NCBI GenBank assembly: GCA_944548615.1
Contig: OX155960.1
Span: 31,205,888-31,269,887 of the forward strand
Direction of reading: 5' to 3'
From: Micropterix aruncella
Lineage: Eukaryota > Arthropoda > Insecta > Lepidoptera > Micropterigidae
Length of the DNA stretch: 64,000 nucleotides
This document shows positions 32,670-43,001 of this stretch, piece after piece. Under the pieces are notes generated by a model. It saw only the letters and a program-made list of their open reading frames with translations. It had not been told where the DNA came from and made no database searches. A program made the translations under genes and the position numbers. Position 1 is the first letter of the stretch. The number at the start of each line of letters is the position of its first letter.

Positions 32670-32955
32670 CGATGTTTGTTTGTTTCTACTCTTTATTGTG
32701 ACATTTCACAATGGGCGGATTTATTATCATACGCCAATTTCTTACAACCAACCATACTATCACACGTTTATATGTATGTGCGTGTAATATGTGTGTAAGT
32801 GTGTGTATTGTTTATTGCATTTGATGTACAGAATTGAAATGCAATTCCGTTATTTTTTATCTCAACGGAAAATGATTACCCGGCCGGGAATCCAACCCGG
32901 AACCTTCAATGTAAGATTACGCGACCTAACCTCTATGCCAGCGATGTGCAATGTT
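32670..32955 (-). mobile_element. tRNA-derived SINE
   Basis: The - strand start has both internal Pol III boxes: box A TGGCATAGAGG (32930-32940) and box B GGTTGGATTCC (32887-32897), spaced as in a tRNA, within a tRNA-like 5' region (GCGATCGCTGGCATAG-type, then CCGGGTTGGATTCCCGG). A non-tRNA body of about 200 bp follows with a CA/GT-rich stretch, ending near an AATAAAGAGTAGAAAC tail. Box B differs from the consensus at one or two bases. Not a functional tRNA: the acceptor stem does not form. Confidence 0.65.
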
Positions 32956-33084
32956 TTTAACCAGGAAATATCGTCCTGCTATCTAGAGCTCGATTTCCCA
33001 GCGATTTTGCCCTTTATTTACGCTTATTGTGAGTACCTACTCCGTTTGTTTACCTCCGAAAATCCTTTTATGTGGCAGTATACA

Positions 33085-33140
33085 TACACTGCATGTAATG
33101 CTGTATGCAGTATACATACAGCATTACAGTATACATACAC
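33085..33140. repeat. Inverted repeat with CATACA motifs
   Basis: TGTAATGCTGTATG and CATACAGCATTACA face each other across GCAGTATA-type spacer, within a run of TATACATACACTG words. It abuts repeat P copy 1. Confidence 0.6.
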
Positions 33141-33425
33141 TGAGAAAAAATATGTACGGATTCCTTAAATAACGATCTCCCTGCAACAAGGCAATAATGG
33201 CTAAACAAGAACACGGCTTCATAAATGCGCTACGCCATGCTTGATTCTGCTTGAAACATTGCCGGCATGTAAAACGTCACTGCCGAATTTGCCTTTTAGG
33301 CAGTGGTATACGCACTGCATGTTTGGAGCATCTTTGAACAAAACGCCATAAGCCGTCATTTGTCTTGCTAGAAGGTAGCCGTGTATCTTATCGTTCGTAT
33401 GACGCATAATTATCGACATTATGTA
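33133..33425 (+). repeat. Interspersed repeat family P, copy 1
   Basis: About 290 bp matching 54128-54420 in the same orientation: ACACTGAGAAAAAATATGTACG, CTACGCCATGCTTGAT, GGTATAC(G/C)(C/A)ACTGCATGT, GTAGCCGTGT, ATTATCGAC. Non-coding; class unknown. Confidence 0.65.
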
Positions 33426-33524
33426 ATGCCCACCCTACATTTTTTTTTACATTGAGATATTTTTGTTGATTTCCCTAAAGTTTGATCAAAGTCACATGGT
33501 CTGTTTTTGTTTAGAGTGAATCAA

Positions 33525-33620
33525 TTGCAGAAATACGGAGATCTGCCGCTGCAAATTGTCACAACAGAAAAACCACCAAATGGTGGTAATGGCGTCCCAG
33601 AGGTTAATGATGTTTTTTTT
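33525..33620 (+). repeat. Repeat family E, copy 3 (partial)
   Basis: AATACGGAGATCTGCCGC, TTGTCACAACAGAAAAACCA, as in copy 2. Only the distal part of E is present. Confidence 0.5.
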
Positions 33621-34111
33621 CGGGTAGTTGCTATTTGAAATCTCAGGATGAGTCCATCGAAATAATATTGTATGGTATCAATGAAGAAATATTGGTATGT
33701 TAGGTGAAGAAGGAGATGATTTTGTTATATTTTTAGTAATAAATACATAGTTTGGGTTTAACTGTTAAGTTCGTATTGTTTTCTAATGTATTGCAGAATG
33801 GAAAATGTATGTCAAAACATAGAAATGAAAGTATGAGGGTTCCAGCACACTGGTCCTACGTACGCAAACGCAACGCATGATGACATATGTGATATGGCCC
33901 TTGAATTAGCATGGTAGCAGACACACTTAGGGGTCCGACACACTGGGCCTACGTACGCAACGTGATATTTAGATGGAAGCAGACACACTTATCCCACGAA
34001 ACGTTGCGTAGGATAAGTGTGTGCTTTCATTCAAATACAAGAGCCAAATGTCATAATGCGTTTCGTACGTTGCGTACGTACATCCGACCAGTGCGCCGTT
34101 GCATGGGATAA

Positions 34112-34859
34112 GGCTAAGCGTATGCTGAGACGCAGGTGACGTAGGACGGCATAACACAGATTTTACTAGACAGGGCAGCTGAGGCAGACATAGGCCACGA
34201 GCGTATGCTGCGACGCAGCTAAAGAGACACAGATACATTCATTCGCGTCCTAGCTAGTACAAAGAATAGACAGTTTTAGAGTTGGCAAGTAAAATGACTT
34301 TAGAGTCAGAGTCTGATTATGAAATTAATTAGTGGCAAACTTGACAAACTTGACTTTGACAAACTTTACAGTTTGTCAAAGCGTAGAAAAACTATTTGGA
34401 AAAGCGATTATCTGAAAAAACGCTCTACTAATGGAGAATTTGTCTACAAGAACTACTTTTGGTTAGACAAAACTCAATTTGATTATGTTCACAACGTGGT
34501 GAAATTCACAAGGAAGGATGCAAATCTCGTCCACAATAACTCTTTAAATGTCTTTTTTGAATAATCTGGATGACTTGTATCATATAACAAGGCTCACAAC
34601 GAACTATTTAAATTAAATGTTCTGTCATTTTTGCAGCAAAATTATGAAATCTAGCTAAAAACACGTTTCGCCCTGCACATGTCGCGCAGAAATCTGTGCC
34701 GGCACTACAACGAGTCGCACAGCGGGGTAGACACATGTCTGCGTTGCACATGTCTGCGCCGCAGCGTACGCACTTCTCAGTAAGTTCATACAATACACCA
34801 TCTGATCTGCCCTGCGCTTCCTGGACCTGCGTCGCCTGCGTCTCAGCATACGCTTAGCT
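34112..34859 (+). mobile_element. PIF/Harbinger-like element, 748 bp, internally deleted
   Basis: Ends GGCTAAGCGTATGCTGAGAC then GCAGG(T/C)GACG, inverted at the right (ending CATACGCTTAGCT), with TAA on both sides. Near each end the word GCGTATGCTG(A/C)GACGCAG or GCGCAGACATGTG recurs, as subterminal repeats often do. It holds the start of a Harbinger-type nuclease gene (34319-34564) but not its catalytic part. Confidence 0.7.
34319..34564 (+). pseudogene. Harbinger nuclease N-terminal remnant
   Basis: 81 codons from ATG. The run RRKTIWKSDYLKKRSTNGEF, then FWLDKTQFDYVHNVV and FTRKDANLVHN, fits the N-terminal region of Harbinger transposases (R-x-x-x-W-x-x-x-Y, then F-x-x-L/V and a K-x-D-T/A-N block). 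The usual segment between GEF and LDK is shortened. The DDE core is absent and a TAA follows the block. TAA-flanked TIRs around it support the call. Confidence 0.55.
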
Positions 34860-35151
34860 TAAGGGGGCCGGCACTTTGGTCCTACGTACGCAGCAACGTA
34901 AGCAACGCATTATGACATCTGGCCCTTGGCTTTGCTTGAAAGCACACACTTATCCCGCGCAACGTTGCGTAGGATAAGTGTCTGCTTTCATGCAAATTCA
35001 AGGGTCAGATGTCATAATGCGTTGCGTACGTTGCGTACGTAGAACCTGTGTGCCGGACCCTAAGTGTGTTTGCTTTCATATAAATTCAAGGACCAGACGT
35101 TACACACGTTGTGTACGTTGCGTACGCAGGACCAGTGTACCGGACCCCTAA

Positions 35152-35795
35152 AAATCGCCATAAATACATACATGTATGATTGTAAAGGTATCGATATTGA
35201 GAAAATATAGTAAATTAACGTTGATTAAATGTCAAGTCAAAACCCCCTATGTGCGTCGGTCGTTTGGTCATGCATCGGGCGAAATTCTTGATAAGTTAAT
35301 TTGCATGCATGGATGCTAGCCGGTACTCGCATAGTGAAATGCTTGCAGCGAAACGCCTCATCACATGAGTGCAACAAAAGAAAGTCGCTGCGGGCGTCGC
35401 TAGAGGACCCTGGTCACGTGACGGCGATGCCCAGATATCGTGCTTTTTATTTACATAATATGTTATCGTTAAGTCTCGAGTGTTACGCCACGGCCATATT
35501 AGTTTCGGAGAAAGAAAGTCCTTTCAGCCTATCAGTACACAAGTAATTATGCTATTTTTCAATGTATGTTTAATAATATAAATAACATGCTACTCTGATG
35601 CATCTAGACCAAATAGTTAACTTTTTAAAAACGAAACCCACTTTAAATTGACCCTGCGGTAGTAGCCCATTCATCAAGCCTCTTCCAAAATTTTTATTTA
35701 GTGGTAACTTAAAAAAGGAGTTGATAGATATGAAATGAAAGTAGATTTAATTATTAAAATTTCAGTTTTTTATATACACATAACCATTAATTATA
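35152..35795. other. No gene confirmed
   Basis: A G+C-richer part (35250-35520) has an open + strand frame of 81 codons with no known domain. The rest is A+T-rich. Confidence 0.3.
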
Positions 35796-35931
35796 TATAG
35801 TGTTAGATTTCAAAACTCCATAGTACGATTTGGCAACCCTTATTAAACGGCGAAATGAAGGCTATTAAATGGCGCATTGACTGCTAAACTAATAGCAATT
35901 TATTTGGCCATATACTGGATGAGTTTTTGAT

Positions 35932-36290
35932 TAGTGACACCTTGTAAGTGGGTGAATCAGTACGATCAAGTTAACAAATTTAGATTTTTTTTTGGAAAAA
36001 ACTAAAAAAAATTGTTTGAAGAAAAAAGAATGTTTATTTTTTTTGTCAATTTTGTCAATATTATCTATTAAACAAAAGTTTGAGAAGCGTTGAGCGCGCT
36101 GCGCCATCTAGCGGTAAATTATCGCTTATAAACAATATTAGCTATATTTTACCTACCACTAGATAGTGCATCGTGCTCATAGCTTCTACGTGCGCACTAT
36201 TTTTTTTTTTTTTTTAATTTGCCTTTTTTTTAAATTATGAGTTGTTTAATTCGTCCTACTGATTCACCCACTCACTACAAGGATGTAACT
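35932..36290. mobile_element. TIR element L nested in J
   Basis: Ends TAGTGACACCTTGTA then AGTGGGTGAATCAGTACGA, and inverted TAGTTACATCCTTGTAGTG then AGTGGGTGAATCAGTAGGAC. The body contains palindrome M copy 2. No ORF. Non-autonomous. Confidence 0.6.
36075..36190 (+). repeat. Palindromic repeat family M, copy 2 (inside L)
   Basis: GTTTGAGAAGCGTTGAGCG, CTGCGCCATCTAGCGGTA, CCACTAGATAGTGCAT: close to the reverse complement of 8091-8210, which lacks L's ends. Confidence 0.6.
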
Positions 36291-36308
36291 AGTTAAACTA
36301 GTGAGTTT

Positions 36309-36362
36309 AAAAATAATTAATGCTATTATACAGAGTGCTGTATAATAGCATTAATTATTTTT
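36309..36362. repeat. Perfect 25-bp-arm hairpin
   Basis: Arms 36309-36333 and 36338-36362 are exact inverted copies (core TAATTAATGCTATTATACAG) around AGTG. It lies between element L and the resumed J sequence. Confidence 0.9.
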
Positions 36363-36845
36363 TTTATGAAGGGTCGATTAATTATATAAACCCAAAAAAA
36401 AAGTAATGATAACAATGGTAACGTTCAAAAATTAATGCCATCTGTAGCATATAATCTGATTACATCAGAGAAATAATATCAGCTGATTACATCAGCGAAA
36501 TAATACGGAGACATAGCATGCCATCTTTTAGTCTATCTCAACATAATTTGCGTAATTATTACCTATTTAAACCTGTATACCAAATAAAAAAATAACATGT
36601 TTAGGTAAATAATGTAAAAATTATTAGAGCTATTAATTAAAAAATCGTGTGTATTGTTTTATACCGTAAAGGCGTGTTTTTAAGCGTCATTTACAGTGTA
36701 ATTTATAGTCGCCATATTAAACATAATAATAGAAGATTAATCAATTTATGGAACTGAGTGCCATCTACACGTTGCGTTTCGTAGTAAAATCCTATTTGCC
36801 AAATTCTAGTACGACTTGATCAATCTAAAATGCTATATAGCCAAT

Positions 36846-37795
36846 GATAAATATAACTAAGATACTTTATTGTCACTTATTTATTACAATGTCTTTTCAG
36901 GAATAATGTAGACACTACCCAGAAACCAGATAAGTTCCCTCCGGTACATTCAATTACTTTCTTTGACCATGTCACTCCAAAATTAAATTCTTTGATACAG
37001 AGAGGAGGGCAAACCCCGCCTCGCCCACAATATATCGAACTGCGTCCCAGCGCATGGGTAGGATGCTTCCGCGCCCGCACACCCCGAGCTTCCGTGCGTG
37101 AGCCGAACTACAGTATACCCCAGTTGGTACGAGTATACTGTGGCCGAACTGTCGTGCTTTCAATTTTCATCATCATTGATTGCCACATGCCACCGGGACC
37201 ATATCCAAGCTGTAATGACTGTTTAACAATAAACAGCTATCAAATCATTTTTGGCCAATACAGTGTTACATTAGTAATGTTAATTAATAATAACGTATCC
37301 AAGGTAGGTACTCCAGTTTGGTGCGGCAGTAGCTTCTTCATAGCCGACATAATGTGTCGTCTAATTTCAAACTCGTCCAGATCCAATTTGAAAAAAAAAT
37401 AGAGTTCTAAGTTCCCGAAACTTCCTTTACGTTCCCAAAATATGTTCTCAAAATATTAAAAAAAACAGCATTAAACATTTAAACTTCGTTGCATCTATGA
37501 CAAACGGTTTTTAAACGCCGCCATATCCGTACCTACCAATCAGAGCAATCATAAAAAAATGTCATGGCGACTATTAGCTCTCCCGTGTTTTGATGTCACA
37601 GCTTGAAATTTGTAACAAAAGCAGTCAGATCCTGGACTGATTACTGTTAGACTATCAAAGGAGAAAAAAAATACGTTTTTTTAGTAGCCGCCAAATTGAG
37701 AGAACGGGACTAGGTGTAAAAATTTGGTTGAAGTGTCTAAAAAAAAGCTCTCGGTCTGTAGATATGTCGTCAAAAGAGAAAAAAAAGTCATCAAA
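36846..37795. other. No gene confirmed
   Basis: A G+C-richer stretch at 36995-37150 contains a short inverted pair, CAGTATACCCCAG and GAGTATACTGTGG-like. Overlapping frames on both strands lack domains. Confidence 0.3.
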
Positions 37796-38005
37796 AGGGA
37801 AAAATTAAGCGGGGAATGGTGAAGAAAGGGGGTGAAGGGCGGAAGGAGCGGATAGTTGGGGGGGGTGAGGGTGGGGGTAGAGAGAGGGGGTTGGGGGAGT
37901 TGGAGAGGGGGGTAGGAAGAGATTGAGTTGGGGAAGAGAGGAAGAGATGGCGAGGAAAGTTGGGGGAGGGGGATTTGAGGGGAAGTTGTGGGTATTTAGG
38001 GAGTT
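37796..38005 (+). other. G-rich polypurine tract
   Basis: About 210 nt almost all purine on the + strand, with some twenty runs of three or more G (one of eight near 37858-37865). The - strand Pro/Ser-rich frames (37791-38087) are what poly-pyrimidine DNA gives in any frame, so I do not call a gene. May form G-quadruplex or triplex structures. Confidence 0.8.
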
Positions 38006-38019
38006 TGGCGCTAGGGGGA

Positions 38020-38060
38020 TTGTCTGCTTGCCGAGAAAGTCTAGGGGTGACACAACCGAT
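38020..38060 (+). repeat. Repeat family B, 3' end fragment
   Basis: CTGCTTGCCGAGAAAGTCTAGG then GGTGACACAACCG, matching the ends of 46058-46255 and 59165-59365. Confidence 0.5.
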
Positions 38061-39626
38061 TTTTTTACTCAATATAGTTAAAAACAAATTTTAAAGATTT
38101 CAGACATTTCACCGCCATCTAGCGTATAGTTGCCAAAGTAAACTGAATTGGCGCAAAACTTTATCTTTACTTTCTATCGCACGTCATATGACTACGCGTC
38201 GCCCTTCAATTGTTGCTGTCTGTTTTCTCCAAGACCTTGGTGACATTTCTGATCGTAGATCAAATGAGGAAGGCACCGCAACGTAATCGAATTAATCCAA
38301 AGAAATATTATTTCTACATAAATAAGAAGTATGTTTTCGTTTATTTTTGAACATTACTATCGATAAACTGACCGTCGATCTCGACGGGTTTCAGCTGGTA
38401 ACTGTTTAAACGAAAACCGTCGCAGAATACCTGAAACGATCAAGTACTTACTTACTCTGTGTGAGTACAATCTACATATTCCTAAGAATTCTCTAATTTG
38501 TCAGCAGTATATGGAAGGGGATACTGGAAAATGTTACTTGAACTCTGTAATTTGTCTCATGATTTCGTTGCCGCTCTGTGTACTGTCGTATGTAATATGC
38601 TGAGGTCAGCTGTCCAACATGGTGTGCCCATAACATTTATCATGTAATTTACTGTATTTTTTTAATCTTCTCTGCAAATAATACATTTTATGCAATTAGC
38701 CATATTGAGGAAGATTCCGAACTCCAAAACTCCAAAGTTTTACGAATTTGAAAAGATCCAGTAGTCGTCGATACATGCACTGTGTATAATAGCAAAATAG
38801 CATCAGTAGCAAAAAGTGAGTAACTTTCTTCGTGGCATGCATTCCATCGGGTCGTTATCAATTACGAAAGTGGCGCATCGCTACACAATTAATATTAACT
38901 GCACCACAATCGGTCGTATCACTAATAAAAACGACTTTGAACGCCCTGCGCCTCGCAGCAGCTGTGATGCAAGAACTTATGATCATAATAATATGTTTCA
39001 CTGTAATGTAACTGGTACCACAGTGGTCGACAACCAAATCTCAAACGAGGGCTGCATCACGACATTGCTGGTCACAGGGCACTAAAGATGTGGGCACAAA
39101 ATGGCCTATTTTATTGTTTCGCTAGTTATAACCCCTGTACTTATAGCTAGATAAAGCTAGCTACCTATAGCTAGGTAGTGGTAACATTGTGAAGGATCAC
39201 CCCTAAAGACAATCTATCTGAAGGGTAGACCCTCAAGAAATTAACCCCTCTGATCCTTAAAGCTACTTTTAGTTTCAGATCACCTCGTCGCTGCAATGCT
39301 AACAGGACAGGAGTGACAATAACACATTTTTTGAAAACTAGCTAAAAGCTAAACACTGAATTTTTGTAAATCCGACCTACAGAATAAATTCTTTATTGAT
39401 AAAATCATTTTATTTGATTTTATTATGGAATATCCTATCTGCCACCAAAAAATCATTACGTATCTCATTATTTATTGTTAACTTTTCTACACGTTGGCAA
39501 TCGGTCAATATTTTCATTATAACCATCTTTAATGGCTATTTCCTACGTCGTTTCCAGTGGTGGATGTTCGGTTCCGTTGAAAGAATCCGCTATTTTTTAA
39601 CGATACTGCGTTTAATTTATTCTAAA
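38061..39626. other. No gene seen
   Basis: 1.5 kb with short unsupported frames. A CCGCCATCTAGCG word sits at 38112-38124. TAGCTAGATAAAGCTAGCTA-type simple sequence lies near 39145-39175. Confidence 0.35.
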
Positions 39627-40197
39627 CTAGCTGACTCGGCGAACTTCGTACCGCCTAACAAACAGTCAATGAATGTCGTGTTACAGATTAGCTGAACTTA
39701 ATTTATGATTTTATGAAAGTAATACAATGAATACAAAATAAATATTAAGTTCACAACTTTATTATGATAATAACACAAAAAGATATATAATAGTACAAAA
39801 ATTAAGTATATCAATCGCGTGTCAGCAAGATATGATTGAATTAAACTATTTACATATTGTGCAGCATGGGAGGAACTCGGTTTTATTCTCTTCATTGAAG
39901 CACCTTGTGACATTTTTTGTTTTTTTTTATCTGGCGCAAGAACAAATAAAGCGGATGATTTGCCGACACGTTGAACATGCCACGTACAACTGACCATGAG
40001 AAAAACACGGATTTACATTTTGTATGGGAAAATGTTTTTTCTTTTATTTTAATTTTTCGTAAATTTTTCAATTTTCGTTTTTATTCTGCTATTCGGGACG
40101 GAGACAAATACAACAAATCAAAAACCATGTAAATCGGTTTAGCCGTTCTCGAGTTATAAGTGTTCGAACAAACCCGACTTTGTTTTATATATATAGA
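39627..40197 (-). mobile_element. Helitron, 571 bp, internally deleted
   Basis: On the - strand it starts TCTATATATATAAAACAAAG (at 40197) and ends with the hairpin GGCGGTACGAAGTTCGCC then GAGTCAGCTAG (at 39627). The host base before is A and the base after is T, the Helitron A^T insertion rule. Between the ends only the tail of the Rep-helicase gene remains (39880-40005). Both termini and the flanking bases agree, so the limits are exact. Non-autonomous derivative. Confidence 0.9.
39880..40005 (-). pseudogene. Helitron Rep-helicase C-terminal remnant
   Basis: Across two frames: VFFSHGQLYVAC followed, after a frameshift, by RVGKSSALFVLAPDKK. This is the conserved end (S-H-G-Q-L-Y-V-A-x-S-R-V) of the Pif1-type helicase in RepHel proteins. 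The Rep nuclease and helicase motor motifs are lost. Confidence 0.8.
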
Positions 40198-41450
40198 TAT
40201 ATAATTAAATCTGACTTTATTTAGGCTGTTACACGTTGCAAGATCTAAATGTGTGTCTTTTCTTTTATTTTCTTCTTTGATGTTCCTTTCTTTTTCATTG
40301 TTATCCGGTTGCCATGGCACTTATAATGTCGCTTCATTCTGTATACTTGCTGTCTTCCTCCACCGTCCACCACTGTGAATTGGTGCGCTGAATAATAGGC
40401 TTCTATTCTGTTCGCAACATATCTTTTAATTTAATATTCAAGGCATTTCGCCAACGCGGGATTTATGCGGTTACAGATTTACAAGTAAATTTGCAACTAA
40501 TTTTAACTTTAAATAATATCCGCTGCTTGTTCGTTACTGGATGTGCTAAATATCAACCCTTATTTCCCAGATCATAAAAATGGATAAATAATATAACATG
40601 CACGGTGACTTTGAAACAAAAATAGTTTTCTTTCATAATATGTACCGTTTTTTTTTAATTCATCCCGGAAATGTGAGACTCTATTATGCCGCACCCTATA
40701 ATAAGCATAGCCTTTTATCTTCTTGGATATTTATCGGCATTACATGTTAAATAAATAAATTTATACTGTAACCTAGATGTCCTGTAGTACGCATAATACT
40801 TCTGTCGATCCTCGAATCACATAGACATTCTAAAGTAATTGAAGAACTTCATTTCGTCACTTCTCAGTTCACCCATTAATGTTTGAAATGTTCCGAGTGA
40901 AAATCTTCCCGTACAATGGGATGTATTCAATGTTTTCTTTTTACTTTATTACGCCTTCTTAAATACCACCAAAGTACTATAACTTCATCATGCAGTGACG
41001 GAGGTCTGGACTCGACTGAGTTCGGCCGTTTTTTTATGGATCCGTCTATATGTGAACACCTACTTCGGGCGACGGTTTCCGTCAAAACAGACGGCCCATC
41101 ATAGTGAGAACGAACGGGCTCGTAGTTTCCTCTTTTTTTATCTATCTATCGCGGGGCGGGGCATGTTTGTCGCTTTTGTCAAGGAGTCGCTTTTCGCGTT
41201 GTCAATAAACTGTGCGTCGTCCTCTCGAATATTCCGTGGGTGCCGGCCATTTAAACCGAACAAATGGATGGAAGCAAGCGATGGAGCCGCCGCCGCACTT
41301 TCGCTTTTCCTCTCTGGATACGTGAGAATGTTATCTAACAAAACGTTCGCCACACGCCATCTTCGTGCTACCAAAGTACCACTATACTTATCGTATGTAC
41401 GGGCCGCGCCGTAAGCCGTGCTGCACGCCAAAACTCACCTCAACTACAAA
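40198..41450. other. No gene confirmed
   Basis: Frames of 139 (+) and 97 (-) codons overlap at 40995-41431 in a GC-richer stretch; neither has a domain. The pattern of short repeats and CpG suggests a TE-derived or decayed sequence. Confidence 0.3.
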
Positions 41451-41492
41451 CTACGCCACTACAACGACAAACTACGCCAGTTTCAAACTACA

Positions 41493-42105
41493 CTGGCGAG
41501 CCAAAAAACGAGCCACCTAAAAATTCTATTTGGAAAGGGTGTAATCAAAACAAATATATTTTTGATGATTCCATTTATTGTAAAAGAGCTTAAGCAATAA
41601 ACATACCAAGGGTTACCAGTTTTTACAGCGTATTCCCGAAAGACGCGAGCAAAATCGAAAACTTAAATGTATTGCGTAAATTAATGAAAAAATCAAGTAA
41701 AAAGGCACAATATAATATAATTTATTTTTTAATTTGTAGAGAGCATTTCCCCTTTTACTATTTATTGCGGCTTCACAACGATGTTTAAAAGACTACGAGT
41801 TTTTTAAGTTTTCTTGAGGAATACCATCCCATCCTTCGAGTATGGCCTCTTTCAGCTTGCGGATGTTACTTATGGCAAACTTTCGACTTTTCACTCGTCT
41901 TTTTAAGTTGATTCTTACCTGCTCAATCGGATTTAAACCAGGGACCATGGCGGGCCACCACATTGTTTGCACACCGACCTCCCGAAGGTACCGAGTAACA
42001 GAACCACCAGCGTGTAGACAGACGAGCATTATCTTGCAAGAGCAGGAAATGTCCAATAAAACCCGCGAAAGGCACAACAAGTTCTTCAAAATTTACTGTA
42101 GATAA
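41493..42105 (-). pseudogene. Tc1-like transposase C-terminal remnant
   Basis: The - strand reads SCKIMLVCLHAGGSVTRYL, then MWWPAMVPGLNPIEQVRINL and KRRVKSRKFAISNI, then GWDGIPQENL. This is the end of Tc1 transposases: the D-N-A-x-x-H block has decayed and the D-L-N-P-I-E block reads GLNPIE, keeping Glu. DNA-binding domain and first Asp are missing. 5'-truncated near 42105. The candidate terminal sequence CACTGGCGAGC lies beyond its 3' end. Confidence 0.75.
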
Positions 42106-42179
42106 TTGTAAATTACCAAAAACTAAATTTTAAAAAAGATCTATTTATCTAAATAATATTAAAATGATAGAGCTATGAT

Positions 42180-42405
42180 TTAAAAATTCGTTTGGAATTG
42201 TATTATTAGATACCGTAAAGGCGTGTTTAGAGCGACATCCACAGTGCGCCGCCGTACTGGTATGCCAGGAAAGTCGCCATATTGAATATAATAATAGAAT
42301 ATTAGTCAATTTTTAGATCTACACGTTGCGTTTCGTAGTACAATATTGGTTGCTAAATTGTAGTACGACGTTGATCAGTCTAATACGCTATATATTTAAT
42401 GGCTA
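42180..42405 (-). repeat. Repeat family J, copy 4 (partial)
   Basis: CCGTAAAGGCGTGTTTAGAG, GTCGCCATATTGAATATAAT, CTACACGTTGCGTTTCGTAG, as in copies 1 and 3. Confidence 0.6.
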
Positions 42406-42664
42406 TGCATAAGAAAGTTACGGACTTAAGTAACTTATCCACTATAAACAAACTAATTTTATGTAAAATTTAAGAAAAATCTTCTCGTTAATAAAAATAA
42501 AATAATGTTAGCATAAATTTCGGAAGCTTGCCTATTTGAATCGAAAATAGTTTGAACCGAAAATACACTGGCGAGCAACAAAAACGGGCCACCTGATTTT
42601 TTTTAATTGGAAAGTGTTTTCCCTTTCACTTTCAAATAAAAAGTTTGTCGTTGTAGTGGCGTAG

Positions 42665-43001
42665 AAAGAAAATTTCTTTCAGTAATTACAGAATTACACT
42701 TTCAGTAAATGTTTTTCGTTATATTTAACTTATTTATCATCAGGACACTCTTTATCAGTTCGCTCTTTTTTACAATTTTAAATTGTATTTTTTCTGTATA
42801 AATAACATAATGTTTATTTATTCAACTAGTGGAATGTTACCCGCGTATCCGCTTCCTTTCCCCCTTTCACTCCCCCCCCCCCCCCTCACCTTCCCAAAGT
42901 AGCCAATGTTACTCACATTTAACTGTCTCTATAAAAAAAAACATTGTTTCATTGATCCTTTTCAACTTCCTTTTTCGCATTTATAAAATGTTCTTAGCGA
43001 T
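42665..43001. other. No gene; poly-C run
   Basis: Fourteen C at 42872-42885 in a C-rich stretch; otherwise A+T-rich. Confidence 0.5.

Larger units (their letters stand above)
33837..35151. mobile_element. Array of palindromic PIF/Harbinger-like MITEs (family H)
   Basis: Left to right: half copy 33837-33926; full palindrome 33930-34098; a different TIR element 34112-34859; full palindrome 34863-35060; half copy 35064-35148. H copies start GGGGTCCGACACACTGG or GGGGGCCGGCAC and fold about ACGCAACGTTGCGT-type centres. The joints are TTA (33927-33929), TAA (34109-34111), TAA (34860-34862), TAA (35061-35063) and TAA (35149-35151), the 3-bp TWA target typical of PIF/Harbinger. Confidence 0.7.
35796..36845 (-). 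repeat. Repeat family J, copy 3, split by element L
   Basis: Inverted relative to copy 1. Left part 35796-35931 (GTTTGGCAACCCTT-type, CTAATAGCAATTTATTTGGCC), right part about 36355-36845 (CCGTAAAGGCGTGTTT, GTCGCCATATTAAACATAAT, CATCTACACGTTGCGTTTCG). The interruption is element L plus a hairpin. Confidence 0.65.
41451..42664. mobile_element. 1.2-kb segment bounded by a 23-bp perfect inverted repeat
   Basis: CTACGCCACTACAACGACAA then ACT at 41451-41473 is exactly inverted at 42642-42664. Inside are two direct copies of ACACTGGCGAGC (41490 and 42567) followed by CGGGCCACCT-like sequence, a Tc1-like transposase remnant and a piece of repeat J. No target duplication is obvious, so it may be one element or two partial ones. 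Confidence 0.45.

Noticed and set aside
37791..38087. Pro/Ser-rich frames on the - strand
   Set aside because: Poly-pyrimidine DNA has almost no stop codons; no domain, splice or codon evidence.
40995..41431. 139- and 97-codon frames on opposite strands
   Set aside because: No domain; full of low-information sequence; they overlap each other.
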